From positions 124,001 to 188,000 of the forward strand of contig CAISEP010000014.1 of assembly GCA_903884425.1 (NCBI GenBank): a DNA stretch of 64,000 nucleotides, in the 5' to 3' direction. Shown here piece after piece: positions 47,542 through 55,628 of the stretch (its first letter is position 1; every line of letters starts with the position of its first letter). Source of the DNA: an uncultured Caulobacterales bacterium (GTDB lineage: Bacteria > Pseudomonadota > Alphaproteobacteria > Caulobacterales > Caulobacteraceae). The notes below the pieces were generated by a model. It was not told the DNA's origin and made no database searches. It was given only the letters and a program-made list of their open reading frames with translations. The position numbers and the translations under genes are program-made.

Positions 47542-48642
47542 ATGAAGCGACGGGATTTTGCCATAGGCGCGTCGGCGCTGGCCGCTTCGGCCCTCGGGGG
47601 CACCTGCGGGTCCGTCGCGGACGCCGCCGACCTGGCCGTCGCCCCCTTCCGCGGCCGCCAGGATCTGGTGGAACGGGCCTGGCGGGAGGCGATGTCGGGC
47701 ACACGGCCGGTGCTCGGTCGCTCCGATGCCCTGCTGATCCTGCAGGAGGGCAGGATCACCTTCGAGCGCTACGGGGCCGATCACGGACCGAATGTCCGCC
47801 ACGTCAGCTGGTCCATGGCCAAGTCCTTCACCCATGCCCTGGTCGGGATCGGGGTCGGGGACGGGGTGGTGGACATCGACCGGCCCCTCAGCCTGGTGTC
47901 CCACCCCGATCCGGGCCTGACCCTGCGACGGCTCCTGAACCTGACGGATGGCCTGGACTGGCACGAGGCCTCCTACGAGCCGGAAAAGTCCGACGCGGCG
48001 CGGATGCTCTACGGGCCGGGCCGCCTGGACGGGGCGGCCTATACCGCGGCCATGCACCAGGCGGTGAAGCCGGGCACCCGCTTCAACTACTCGACGGGGG
48101 CCTTCCAGCTGGCCGCGGCGGAGCTGGCGGCACACCTGTTCCCGGGGCTGACGGACCCCCGGGCAAAGCGCAAGGCCATGGCCGACTGGATCGACCGGCG
48201 CCTGTTCAAGCCCCTGGGCATGACCACGGCCCTGGCGGAATTCGATGCCGCCGGAACCTTCGTGGGCGGGTCCCTGGTCTATGCCTCCGCCCGGGATTTC
48301 GCCCGGTTCGGGGAGCTCTACCGCCAGGACGGCATGGTGGACGGCCGACGCCTGCTGCCGGAGGGCTGGGTGCGGTTTGCAAGAACCCCGACGGTCTCGC
48401 CGGTCTACGGGGCCGGGTTCTGGCTCGAGGCCCCGCTGCAGCCGACGGCCCCGCAGCCCCTGTTGCGCGGGCACGGACCCATGGATGCCTTTTCCGCCCA
48501 GGGTCACCAGGGCCAGGTGATCCTGATCCTGCCCTCGCGCAATGCGGTGGTGGTGCGGCTGGGCCTGGCGGCAGACGACCCGTCGGCCTGGACGGAGCTG
48601 GGCGGGTGGCTGCACCAGGTGGTGGACGCCATCGACGCCTGA
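47542..48642 (+). CDS. Serine hydrolase of the class C beta-lactamase family, Tat-exported
   Basis: The 366-residue protein has a twin-arginine signal (MKRRDFAIGASALAAS) followed by a beta-lactamase/esterase domain. Catalytic SxxK is Ser91-Met-Ala-Lys94 (SWSMAKSFTHAL), and the tyrosine motif is Tyr183-Ser-Thr in FNYSTGAFQLAA. The family includes esterases, peptidases and 6-aminohexanoate hydrolases rather than only beta-lactamases. It depends on the Tat genes also present in the window. Confidence 0.88.
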   Translation: MKRRDFAIGASALAASALGGTCGSVADAADLAVAPFRGRQDLVERAWREAMSGTRPVLGRSDALLILQEGRITFERYGADHGPNVRHVSWSMAKSFTHALVGIGVGDGVVDIDRPLSLVSHPDPGLTLRRLLNLTDGLDWHEASYEPEKSDAARMLYGPGRLDGAAYTAAMHQAVKPGTRFNYSTGAFQLAAAELAAHLFPGLTDPRAKRKAMADWIDRRLFKPLGMTTALAEFDAAGTFVGGSLVYASARDFARFGELYRQDGMVDGRRLLPEGWVRFARTPTVSPVYGAGFWLEAPLQPTAPQPLLRGHGPMDAFSAQGHQGQVILILPSRNAVVVRLGLAADDPSAWTELGGWLHQVVDAIDA

Positions 48643-48734
48643 CGCGGCAGGTGACGCAACGGCACTGATTGTCTCGCGGTCGGGGTCGTGGGAGCGTTGT
48701 GGGAACAATCAACACAACACCGGGAGACGACCTC

Positions 48735-49538
48735 ATGAGCACGGGCAGGGTAGCGGGCAAGATTGCCCTGGTGACAGGCGGGGCCAGTGGCATCGGCCGG
48801 GCCTGCAGCGAGACCTTGGCGGCGGAGGGGGCTACCGTCGTCCTCACCGACATCCAGGACACGGCCGGCAAGGCCGTCGCCGCGGCCATCACGGCCCGGG
48901 GCGGCACGGCGGTGTTCCTGCACCATGACGTGACGTCGGAGGCCGAGTGGATCGCCCTGGTGGCGGACATCCGCACCCGCTACGGCCGCCTCGACATCCT
49001 GGTCAACAATGCCGGGATCGGCATCGGCGGCCTCGTCACCGAAATGTCCCTGGAGACCTGGCGGCGGCAGCAGTCGATCAATGTGGAGGGCGTGTTCCTG
49101 GGCGTGAAGCACTGCCTGCCCCTGATGCGCGAGGGGGGCGGCAAGGGCTCGATCATCAACATGTCGTCCGTGGCCGGTCTGAAGGGCTCGGCGGGGATGA
49201 GCAGCTACTGCGCCACCAAGGGGGCCGTGCGCCTCTTCACCAAGTCCGTGGCCCTGGAATGCGCGGCGGCGGGGGACGGCATCCGCTGCAACTCGGTGCA
49301 TCCGGGCATCATCGACACGCCGATCTGGGACTCCATCGGCGAGTCCCTCGAGATGCAGGGCCAGCCCGCCGGGGCCAACCGTCCCGACCTGGACGCCCTG
49401 ACCGCCATGGGCGCGCCCCTGGCCCGCCCCGGCGTGCCGTCGGAGATCGCCGACGGGGTGCTCTATCTGGCATCGGATCAGTCCAGCTATGTGACCGGGT
49501 CGGAGCTGGTGATCGACGGGGGCTGGGTCACGCGGTAG
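48735..49538 (+). CDS. Short-chain dehydrogenase/reductase (classical)
   Basis: The 267-residue SDR has the cofactor motif TGGASGIG, NNAGIGIGG, the catalytic serine region INMSSVAG and the SYCATKGA Tyr-x3-Lys pair, ending GSELVIDGGW. The acidic residue after the second strand (LTDI) favours NAD. GGGAGACG lies upstream of ATG 48735. It sits next to acyl-CoA catabolism genes, but the substrate is unknown. A REP-like repeat lies after its stop. Confidence 0.92.
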   Translation: MSTGRVAGKIALVTGGASGIGRACSETLAAEGATVVLTDIQDTAGKAVAAAITARGGTAVFLHHDVTSEAEWIALVADIRTRYGRLDILVNNAGIGIGGLVTEMSLETWRRQQSINVEGVFLGVKHCLPLMREGGGKGSIINMSSVAGLKGSAGMSSYCATKGAVRLFTKSVALECAAAGDGIRCNSVHPGIIDTPIWDSIGESLEMQGQPAGANRPDLDALTAMGAPLARPGVPSEIADGVLYLASDQSSYVTGSELVIDGGWVTR

Positions 49539-49546
49539 GGGGCTTT

Positions 49547-49645
49547 GCGTGGTTCGAGACGGCCCTCCGGGCCTCCTCACCATGACGCGCGTATTACACC
49601 CGTCGTCATCCTGAGGAGGGCCATCAGGCCCGTCTCGAAGGACGC
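49547..49645. repeat. REP-like paired inverted repeat between convergent genes
   Basis: The left arm (49547-49587) contains GGTTCGAGACGG and TCCTCACCATGACG. The right arm (49604-49645) carries the near-inverse CGTCATCCTGAGGAGG and CCCGTCTCGAAGGACGC. The arms pair over about 41 bases with a few mismatches, around a 16-base centre. Very similar intergenic repeats are widespread in alphaproteobacterial genomes. It fills the gap between two convergent genes and may stop transcription from both sides. Confidence 0.75.
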
Positions 49646-49653
49646 ACCCCGCC

Positions 49654-51126
49654 TCACCCCTTCAACCGCTCCGCCCGCAGCTGCGACCGGCGGACCTTGC
49701 CCGCATCGTCCCGCAGGGGCTCGGTGGCGAACTCGAAGCTGCGCGGCCGCTTGTAGGGCAGCAGCCGGTCGGCCAGGTGCGCCTCCAGCTCCGCCAGGTC
49801 GAGGCCGTCATCGGCCTGGATGATGGCGTGCACCCGGTTGCCCAGATCGTCGTCCGGCAGGCCGATGACGCAGGCGGAGTGCACCTTCGGATGCTCCTCC
49901 AGCGCCCCTTCGATCTCCGCCGGATAGACGTTGGCGCCGCCGACCAGGATCATGTCGGTCCGCCGGTCGGCCAGGAACACGAAGCCGTCCCCGTCGATCC
50001 AGCCGATGTCGCCCAGGGACTCCCAGTCGCCCAGGGTCCGGGCGTCGGCCCCCACATAGCGGTAGGAGGGGGGCGCGTCCGCCGGGCGGCGCATGTAGAT
50101 CTCGCCGGTGGTGCCGGCGGGCTGGGGGGTGCCGTTCTCGTCGAACACCTGCATCTCCCCCACGGCGACCTTGCCGACGGAGCCGGGCTTGGCCAGCCAT
50201 TCCGCGCCGTTGATCACCGTCACGGCCTGGGCCTCGGTGCCCGCATAGAGCTCCCAGATGGCCTCGGCCCCGATCCAGTCGATCCAGGCCTTTTTCAGCC
50301 AGGGCGGGCAGGGGGCGGCCAGGTGCCAGACCGTGCGCAGGCTGGTCATGTCGTGCTGTGCGCGGACATCCTCCCCCAGGCCCCAGATGCGGCTCATCAT
50401 GGTCGGCACCAGATAGACCCAGGTGGCGCGCTCCGCCTGCACCGCCTGCAGCACCGCCAGGGGATCGAAGCGGGGCATCAGCACCAGCCGCCCGCCCGCT
50501 GCCAGGGCCCCCGTGGCCGAGACGAAGGGGCCGTTGTGGTAGAGCGGGCCCGGCATCAGGGCCACGTCGTCCGGTTCATTGCGCCAGATCACCGTGGGGG
50601 CCGAGGCCATCACGCCCGGCTGGCCGGCCACGATCAGCTTCGGCCGTCCCGTCGAGCCGCCGGAGGTGGGGGCCTTCCAGGCGGGCGAGATGCGGCTCTC
50701 GAACCGGCGGTTCCCGGTCTCCTCCGCCAGCAGGGTGTCGATGGTCACCGTCGGCCGGTCGGTGGACAGGTCGGGCCTGGCCACCACCAGGGCGGGCTTC
50801 ACCAGGTCGAGCACGGCCTCCAGCTCTCCCCGGGGCAGGCGATGGGACACGGGCTGGGGCACGGCACCCAGCTTCCAGCAGGCAATGGCCGCCTCGAGGA
50901 AGCCGATGCTGTTGGGCAGGCCGATGGTCACATAGTCCCCCAGGCCCACCCCGCGCCGGTCCATGGCCCAGGCCAGGCGGTGGGAGCGGGCGTCCAGCTC
51001 CGCCCAGGTGAGCGCCCCCTCGTGATCCTGGATGGCGATCTGGTCCGGCTGACGGGCGGCGTGGATTTCGGGAATGTCCCCCAGGGACCGTTCCTCGGGG
51101 GGCAGGGTCGTGGTCGAAGCGCTCAC
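49654..51126 (-). CDS. AMP-dependent acyl-CoA ligase
   Basis: The 490-residue enzyme activates a carboxylic acid as an acyl-adenylate and then a CoA thioester. The AMP-binding P-loop TSGGSTGRPK, YAGTEAQ, SLGDIGWIDGDGF and the GGANVYPAEIEGALEEH region (A8 area) are all present. The C-terminal lysine lies in GKVRRSQLR. The start is GTG 51126, overlapping the stop of the upstream nitronate-monooxygenase-like gene (GTGA). The substrate could be fatty, bile-acid- or terpenoid-like. Confidence 0.9.
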   Translation of the reverse strand: MSASTTTLPPEERSLGDIPEIHAARQPDQIAIQDHEGALTWAELDARSHRLAWAMDRRGVGLGDYVTIGLPNSIGFLEAAIACWKLGAVPQPVSHRLPRGELEAVLDLVKPALVVARPDLSTDRPTVTIDTLLAEETGNRRFESRISPAWKAPTSGGSTGRPKLIVAGQPGVMASAPTVIWRNEPDDVALMPGPLYHNGPFVSATGALAAGGRLVLMPRFDPLAVLQAVQAERATWVYLVPTMMSRIWGLGEDVRAQHDMTSLRTVWHLAAPCPPWLKKAWIDWIGAEAIWELYAGTEAQAVTVINGAEWLAKPGSVGKVAVGEMQVFDENGTPQPAGTTGEIYMRRPADAPPSYRYVGADARTLGDWESLGDIGWIDGDGFVFLADRRTDMILVGGANVYPAEIEGALEEHPKVHSACVIGLPDDDLGNRVHAIIQADDGLDLAELEAHLADRLLPYKRPRSFEFATEPLRDDAGKVRRSQLRAERLKG

Positions 51127-52082
51127 TGGGCCGCCTCCGCCAGGTGGCCGTACTGGCGGCCGAGGGACGCGGTGACGGCCTCGAACTCGGCCACGGTCTC
51201 GGCAATGATCTCGGCCACGGGCTTCACCTGGTCGATGCGCCCGGCCACCTGGCCGGTGAGGGCGATGGAGCATTCCAGGTCCCCGCCGAAGTAGAGTTCG
51301 CTGACCCTTGCGAACTCCGCCATGATGTTCTCGGGCGGGGTCCGCTCGAAGGCGGCGGTCTTCTCCGTGCGGATGGCGCGGAGCGCCGGGCCGGGACCGA
51401 AGCGGTTCAGGAATACCGTGTCGGTTTCCCGCGCGGCGACGATGGCGTCCTTCCAGTTCTGGTGGACCGGGGACTCCGCGGCGGAGACCATGCGCGTGCC
51501 CATCTGCACCCCCTCGGCCCCCAGGGCGAAGGCCGCGGCCATGGACCGGCCGTCGACAATGCCCCCCGCGGCCACCACCGGCAGGTCGATCTGCGAGCAG
51601 ATCAGCGGCAGCAGCACCATGGTGGAGACCTCCTTCGGGTTCTTGAAGCCGCCCCCTTCGCCGCCCTCCACCACCAGTCCGTCCACCCCTGCGGCCACGG
51701 CCTTCAGGGCGGCGTCAAGCGAGGGAACCACGTGGAAGACGGTCAGGCCCGCGGACTTCAACTGTTCGCAGTAACGCCTTGGATCACCGGCCGAAGTCGT
51801 CACGAACTTCACGCCCTGATCCACCACGAAGCTGACAATGTCCGGGTCCCGCACGAAGGCCTGGGCGATGTTCACGCCGAAGGGCTTCGAGGTCAGCTGG
51901 CGCATCTTGCGGATCTCGTCGCGCACGGCGTCCAGCTGGCCGGAGGAGGTCTCGATGATCCCCAGACCCCCGGCCTCGCACACGGCCGAGGCCAGCTGCG
52001 CCCGGGCGATCCAGCCCATGGGGGCCTGGATGATCGGATACTCCACCCCGAGCAGACGGGTGATGCGGTTGTCGATGGCCAT
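51123..52082 (-). CDS. Nitronate monooxygenase / 2-nitropropane-dioxygenase-like flavoprotein
   Basis: The 319-residue protein is an FMN TIM-barrel of the NMO family: EYPIIQAPMGWIARAQLASAVCEAGGLGII, FGVNIAQAF, EGGEGGGF and the central PVVAAGGIVDGRSMAAAFALGAEGVQMGTRM. Many family members in acyl-CoA clusters act as enoyl reductases rather than nitronate oxidases. ATG 52082 follows AGGGAACAG. It is coupled to the downstream ligase. Confidence 0.9.
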   Translation of the reverse strand: MAIDNRITRLLGVEYPIIQAPMGWIARAQLASAVCEAGGLGIIETSSGQLDAVRDEIRKMRQLTSKPFGVNIAQAFVRDPDIVSFVVDQGVKFVTTSAGDPRRYCEQLKSAGLTVFHVVPSLDAALKAVAAGVDGLVVEGGEGGGFKNPKEVSTMVLLPLICSQIDLPVVAAGGIVDGRSMAAAFALGAEGVQMGTRMVSAAESPVHQNWKDAIVAARETDTVFLNRFGPGPALRAIRTEKTAAFERTPPENIMAEFARVSELYFGGDLECSIALTGQVAGRIDQVKPVAEIIAETVAEFEAVTASLGRQYGHLAEAAQ

Positions 52083-52266
52083 GTGTCGTCTGTTCCCTGT
52101 GCCGGTCCTGGTTCGCCGTTCGGCGTTGACGCAACAATGGGGAGCGGCGCGCGCCCCGTCCACGGAAAATCCGGTCCGGTGCGATCTTGTCCGGGTGACG
52201 CTGCGTCCGGCTTGCGGGGGGCGGACGGTGGTGGCCAAACTGCGGAAAACCTGCAGGAGGACGCCC

Positions 52267-53181
52267 ATGACCCCCGACGACCTGATGTACAAGCCCGGCC
52301 TTCTGAAGGGGGAGCGGATCCTGATCACCGGCGGCGGCACGGGGCTTGGCCGGGAGATGGCGGAGGCCTGCCTGATCCTGGGGGCCCAGGTCTATGTCTG
52401 CGGCCGGCGCGGCGCGGTGTGCGAGGCCACGGCGGCGGAGTTGAACGCCCGGCATGCGGCGACCTCCGGTGGCTGGGTCAAGGGGCTCGCCTGCGACATC
52501 CGCGTGCCCGAGGCGATCACCGAGATGATGGACCAGGTCTGGGCCGATGGCGGTCCGCTCACCGGCCTCGTCAACAATGCCGCGGGCAATTTCATCAGCC
52601 GCACCCAGGACCTGTCCCCCCGGGCCTTCGACGCCATCGCCAACATCGTCTTCCGCGGCTCCTTCTTCGTCACCCTGGAGGCGGGCAAGCGCTGGATCGC
52701 GGAGGGCGTGAAGCACCGCAGCGTGATCTCCATCCTCACCACCTGGGTGTGGAACGGCTCGCCCTTCACCGTGCCCTCGGCCATGTCCAAGGCGGGGCTG
52801 AACGCCATGACCCAGTCGCTCGCCGTGGAGTGGGGGGACAAGGGTGTGCGCTTCAACTCCATCGCGCCGGGCCCCTTCCCGACGGAGGGCATGTCCGCCC
52901 GCCTGAACCCGACGGCGGGCCAGCGGGCCTATTCGGACATGAGCGCCAATCCCATGGGCCGCGTCGGGCGGATGGAGGAACTGGCCAATCTGGCGGTCTA
53001 TCTGCTGTCCCCCGGCTCGGCCTATGTGAACGGCCAGACCATCGCCATCGACGGCGGGGCCTATCTGGCCACGGGGGGCAACTTCTCCGCCCTGCGCAGC
53101 TGGACGGACGAGGCCTGGGCCGCCGCGCGGGAGGCGATCTCCGCCACCAATGCCAGGGACCGGGCCCAGCGCACGGTCTAG
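52267..53181 (+). CDS. SDR of the 2,4-dienoyl-CoA reductase type
   Basis: The 304-residue SDR has LITGGGTGLGREMAE, NNAAGNFISR and an active-site stretch PSAMSKAGLNAMTQSLAVEWG in which the usual catalytic Tyr is replaced by Ser while Lys is kept. This agrees with dienoyl-CoA reductases, and NGQTIAIDGG closes the fold. AGGAGG lies six bases before ATG 52267. It is divergent from the nitronate-monooxygenase-like gene; together with the ligase they look like a beta-oxidation side pathway. Confidence 0.9.
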   Translation: MTPDDLMYKPGLLKGERILITGGGTGLGREMAEACLILGAQVYVCGRRGAVCEATAAELNARHAATSGGWVKGLACDIRVPEAITEMMDQVWADGGPLTGLVNNAAGNFISRTQDLSPRAFDAIANIVFRGSFFVTLEAGKRWIAEGVKHRSVISILTTWVWNGSPFTVPSAMSKAGLNAMTQSLAVEWGDKGVRFNSIAPGPFPTEGMSARLNPTAGQRAYSDMSANPMGRVGRMEELANLAVYLLSPGSAYVNGQTIAIDGGAYLATGGNFSALRSWTDEAWAAAREAISATNARDRAQRTV

Positions 53182-53234
53182 TCACACCTGCGTCCCGGCG
53201 ACTTGACTCCTCGCCGGGATGGAGGTTTATAGGA

Positions 53235-53249
53235 GAACAAAATAAGAAC
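53235..53249 (+). promoter_or_regulatory. LexA (SOS) box upstream of imuA
   Basis: GAAC (53235-53238), seven A/T bases, GAAC (53246-53249) is an exact alphaproteobacterial LexA operator, 14 bases before the imuA start. The site should repress imuA-imuB-dnaE2 until DNA damage. Confidence 0.88.
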
Positions 53250-53263
53250 ATTGTGGGTGTGAC

Positions 53264-54154
53264 ATGGATGACGGGAGCCTGGCGGAAGACCCGCTGGACC
53301 ACCTGCGTCGGCAGATCGGGGCGCTGGAGCGGACCCGGCGCGCCACGGCGGGGCCGGACCGACGGCTGAAGGCCGACTGGCGGATGGCGGAGGTGGCGGT
53401 TCAGGAGGGCGTTCAGGCGATCTCCGGCGTGTCCCTGGGGCTGGGGCGGATCGACAGCTGCTTCCAGGGGGGCGGTCTGCCCTTCGGCCTGCATGAGGCG
53501 ACCCCGGCCGACGGGGCGGCTCCCGCGCCGGCCATGGGCTTTGCCCTCATGCTGATGGCCCGCACCCTGGCCGCTCGCCGGGAGGGGCGGGGCCTGATCG
53601 TCCAGTCCGCCGGGGCGGAGCGGGAGGGGGGCGGCCTCTACGGCCCCGGTCTGGCGGCCCTGGGGCTCGATCCCGCGCGGCTCGCCCTGGTGCGGGTGCG
53701 CCGCCCGGCGGAGGTTCTGCAGGTGCTGGACGAGGCCCTGCGCAGCGGGGCCGTCGCCGCCGCCGTGGCCGAGCTGGAAACCGGGGAACAGATCAGCCTG
53801 GCCGCCAGCCAGAGGTTCAATTTCTGGGCACAGAGCCATGACTCCATGGGGATTGTCGTCGCGCTCCAACCTTCGGGAAACAGCGCGGCCATGACCCGCT
53901 GGCAGGTGGCGGCGGCCCCCAGCGAGGGGGCGGTGGCCTTCGCCCGACGGCGGGGGCTGCGGCGACCCAGGCTGGGAGCGCCGGGGCTTGAGCTGGTGTT
54001 GCGCCGCAATCGCCGCAGCGCCGCCGGAGGGGGGCTTTCGGGACGCTGGATCGTGGAGTGGGACGGTGAGGACTGTGGTTTCCGGACGCCCGAGGCGCTT
54101 CCTGCATCTGTGGCTGGAACGGCTGGCCACCGACCGGATGCGGCGGTCGCCTGA
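53264..54154 (+). CDS. imuA: ImuA mutagenesis protein
   Basis: ImuA is the RecA-like accessory factor of the alphaproteobacterial translesion cassette. The 296-residue protein has a RecA-type core region (LGRIDSCFQGGGLPFGLHEATPA, ALRSGAVAAAVAEL) without a canonical Walker A. A late RRRGLRRPRLG is followed by the long C terminus. ATG 53264 follows a LexA box. The imuB start lies 89 bases inside its 3' end. Confidence 0.9.
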   Translation: MDDGSLAEDPLDHLRRQIGALERTRRATAGPDRRLKADWRMAEVAVQEGVQAISGVSLGLGRIDSCFQGGGLPFGLHEATPADGAAPAPAMGFALMLMARTLAARREGRGLIVQSAGAEREGGGLYGPGLAALGLDPARLALVRVRRPAEVLQVLDEALRSGAVAAAVAELETGEQISLAASQRFNFWAQSHDSMGIVVALQPSGNSAAMTRWQVAAAPSEGAVAFARRRGLRRPRLGAPGLELVLRRNRRSAAGGGLSGRWIVEWDGEDCGFRTPEALPASVAGTAGHRPDAAVA

Positions 54155-55628
54155 GGCGGACGCAGGCTCGGCCCTGGCCCTGGTGGCCCGCTCCGGCGGG
54201 GCCCTGCGGCTGACGGCGGTGGACGCCCGGGCGGAGGCGGAGGGGCTGCATCCCGGCCTCAGCCTGGCCGACGCCCGCGCCCGCTGTCCGGAGGTCCGGC
54301 TGCTGGAGGCCGATCCCGCCGCGGACGGCCGTGCGCTGGCCCGCCTGGCCGAGGCCTGCCGTCGCTATACCCCGGCGCTGGCCGTGGACGTCCCGGACGG
54401 GATCGTGCTGGACATGACCGGCGGGGCGCATTTGTTCGGGGGGGAGGCGGCGCTGATGGCCGACCTGCGGGCCCGGGTGACCGGGGCGGGCTTTGCCCCA
54501 CGCATGGCCATGGCTGACACGCCGGGCCTGGCCTGGGCCCTGGCGCGGGCGCACGACGGGGACTTCGTCGCGCCGGTGGGGGCGGGGGCGGAGCTGCTGG
54601 CGGCTCTCGGTTTCGAGGCGCTGCGTCTGGCACCGGACCAGCTGGCCCTGCTGCGCCGCCTGGGCCTGCGGCGGATCGGCCAGCTTGCGACCCTGCCCCG
54701 GGCGGCCCTGGCGCGGCGGCTGGGACGCACCCTGCTGGACCGGCTGGACGAGGCCCTGGGCCTGCGCGCCTCGCCCCTGGTCACGGCGCTGGAGGTGCCC
54801 CCCTGGCGGGCGGAGCGTCGGCTGATGGACCCCATCTGGCTGGAGGACCACGTGCTGGCGGTGATCGGCGACCTGGCCGCGGACCTGGGGACCCGGCTGG
54901 AGACGGCGGGCCTGGGGGCGCGGCGGCTGGTGCTGGAGCTCTGCCGGGTCGATGGCGCGGTCCGGCGGCTGCAGGTGGCCACCAGCCGCCCGGTGCGGGA
55001 CCGGGAGGCCGTCACGGCCCTGTTCCGGGAGCGTCTGGCCGGTCTCAACGAGGGGCTGGAGGCGGATTTCGGCTTCGACCAGCTGCGGCTGACCGGCCTG
55101 CTGCTGCAGCCCCTGGTCCCCCGGGCCATGCAGCTGAGCGGCGAGACGGACGGGGCGGCGGACTTCGCGGCCCTGGCCGACCGGCTGGCCGCGCGGCTCG
55201 GGCCGGACGCCGTGCGCCGCTTCACCGAGCATCCGGAGCGGCGCCTGCCGGAGGAGGGGGCGACCCTGGAGCCCTATGTCCGGGGCGGGGCCGGGGCGGT
55301 GCCGGCGGAAGCGGCGCGCTATGCCGGGGCGCCCTTGAGGCCCCTGCGCCTGCTGCAGCCGCCCCAGCCCATCGAGGTGCTGGCGGAGCTGCCCGACGGC
55401 CCGCCGGAGCGGTTCCGCTGGCGCCGGGTCGCCCGCCGGGTGGTCTGCGCGGAGGGACCGGAGCGGATCGAGCCGGAATGGTGGCGCGGCCCCGCCGTCG
55501 CGGATGCCGGCCCCCGGGACTACTATCGGCTGGAGGATGAAAAGGGATTTCGTTACTGGGTGTTCCGCCAGGGTCTTTACACGGATGCGACCCCGCCCCG
55601 CTGGTATGTGCAGGGGCTGTTCGCGTGA
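54066..55628 (+). CDS. imuB: ImuB, inactive Y-family polymerase paralogue
   Basis: ImuB is a Y-family DNA-polymerase fold that lacks catalytic acidic residues and links ImuA, DnaE2 and the beta clamp. The 520-residue protein has the palm start FLHLWLERLATDRM where an active polymerase would have FxHxDxD. Fingers/thumb parts with GLRRIGQLATLPRAALARRLG and a long C-terminal region follow. GTG 54066 has GGAG seven bases upstream; GTG 54075 is an alternative. Its stop overlaps dnaE2 (GTGA). Confidence 0.9.
   Translation: MRTVVSGRPRRFLHLWLERLATDRMRRSPEADAGSALALVARSGGALRLTAVDARAEAEGLHPGLSLADARARCPEVRLLEADPAADGRALARLAEACRRYTPALAVDVPDGIVLDMTGGAHLFGGEAALMADLRARVTGAGFAPRMAMADTPGLAWALARAHDGDFVAPVGAGAELLAALGFEALRLAPDQLALLRRLGLRRIGQLATLPRAALARRLGRTLLDRLDEALGLRASPLVTALEVPPWRAERRLMDPIWLEDHVLAVIGDLAADLGTRLETAGLGARRLVLELCRVDGAVRRLQVATSRPVRDREAVTALFRERLAGLNEGLEADFGFDQLRLTGLLLQPLVPRAMQLSGETDGAADFAALADRLAARLGPDAVRRFTEHPERRLPEEGATLEPYVRGGAGAVPAEAARYAGAPLRPLRLLQPPQPIEVLAELPDGPPERFRWRRVARRVVCAEGPERIEPEWWRGPAVADAGPRDYYRLEDEKGFRYWVFRQGLYTDATPPRWYVQGLFA

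Noticed and set aside
47542-48642. Antibiotic-resistance beta-lactamase
   Set aside because: SxxK and YxT pattern with a Tat signal fits the broad esterase/hydrolase family; no evidence for beta-lactam hydrolysis or a resistance context.
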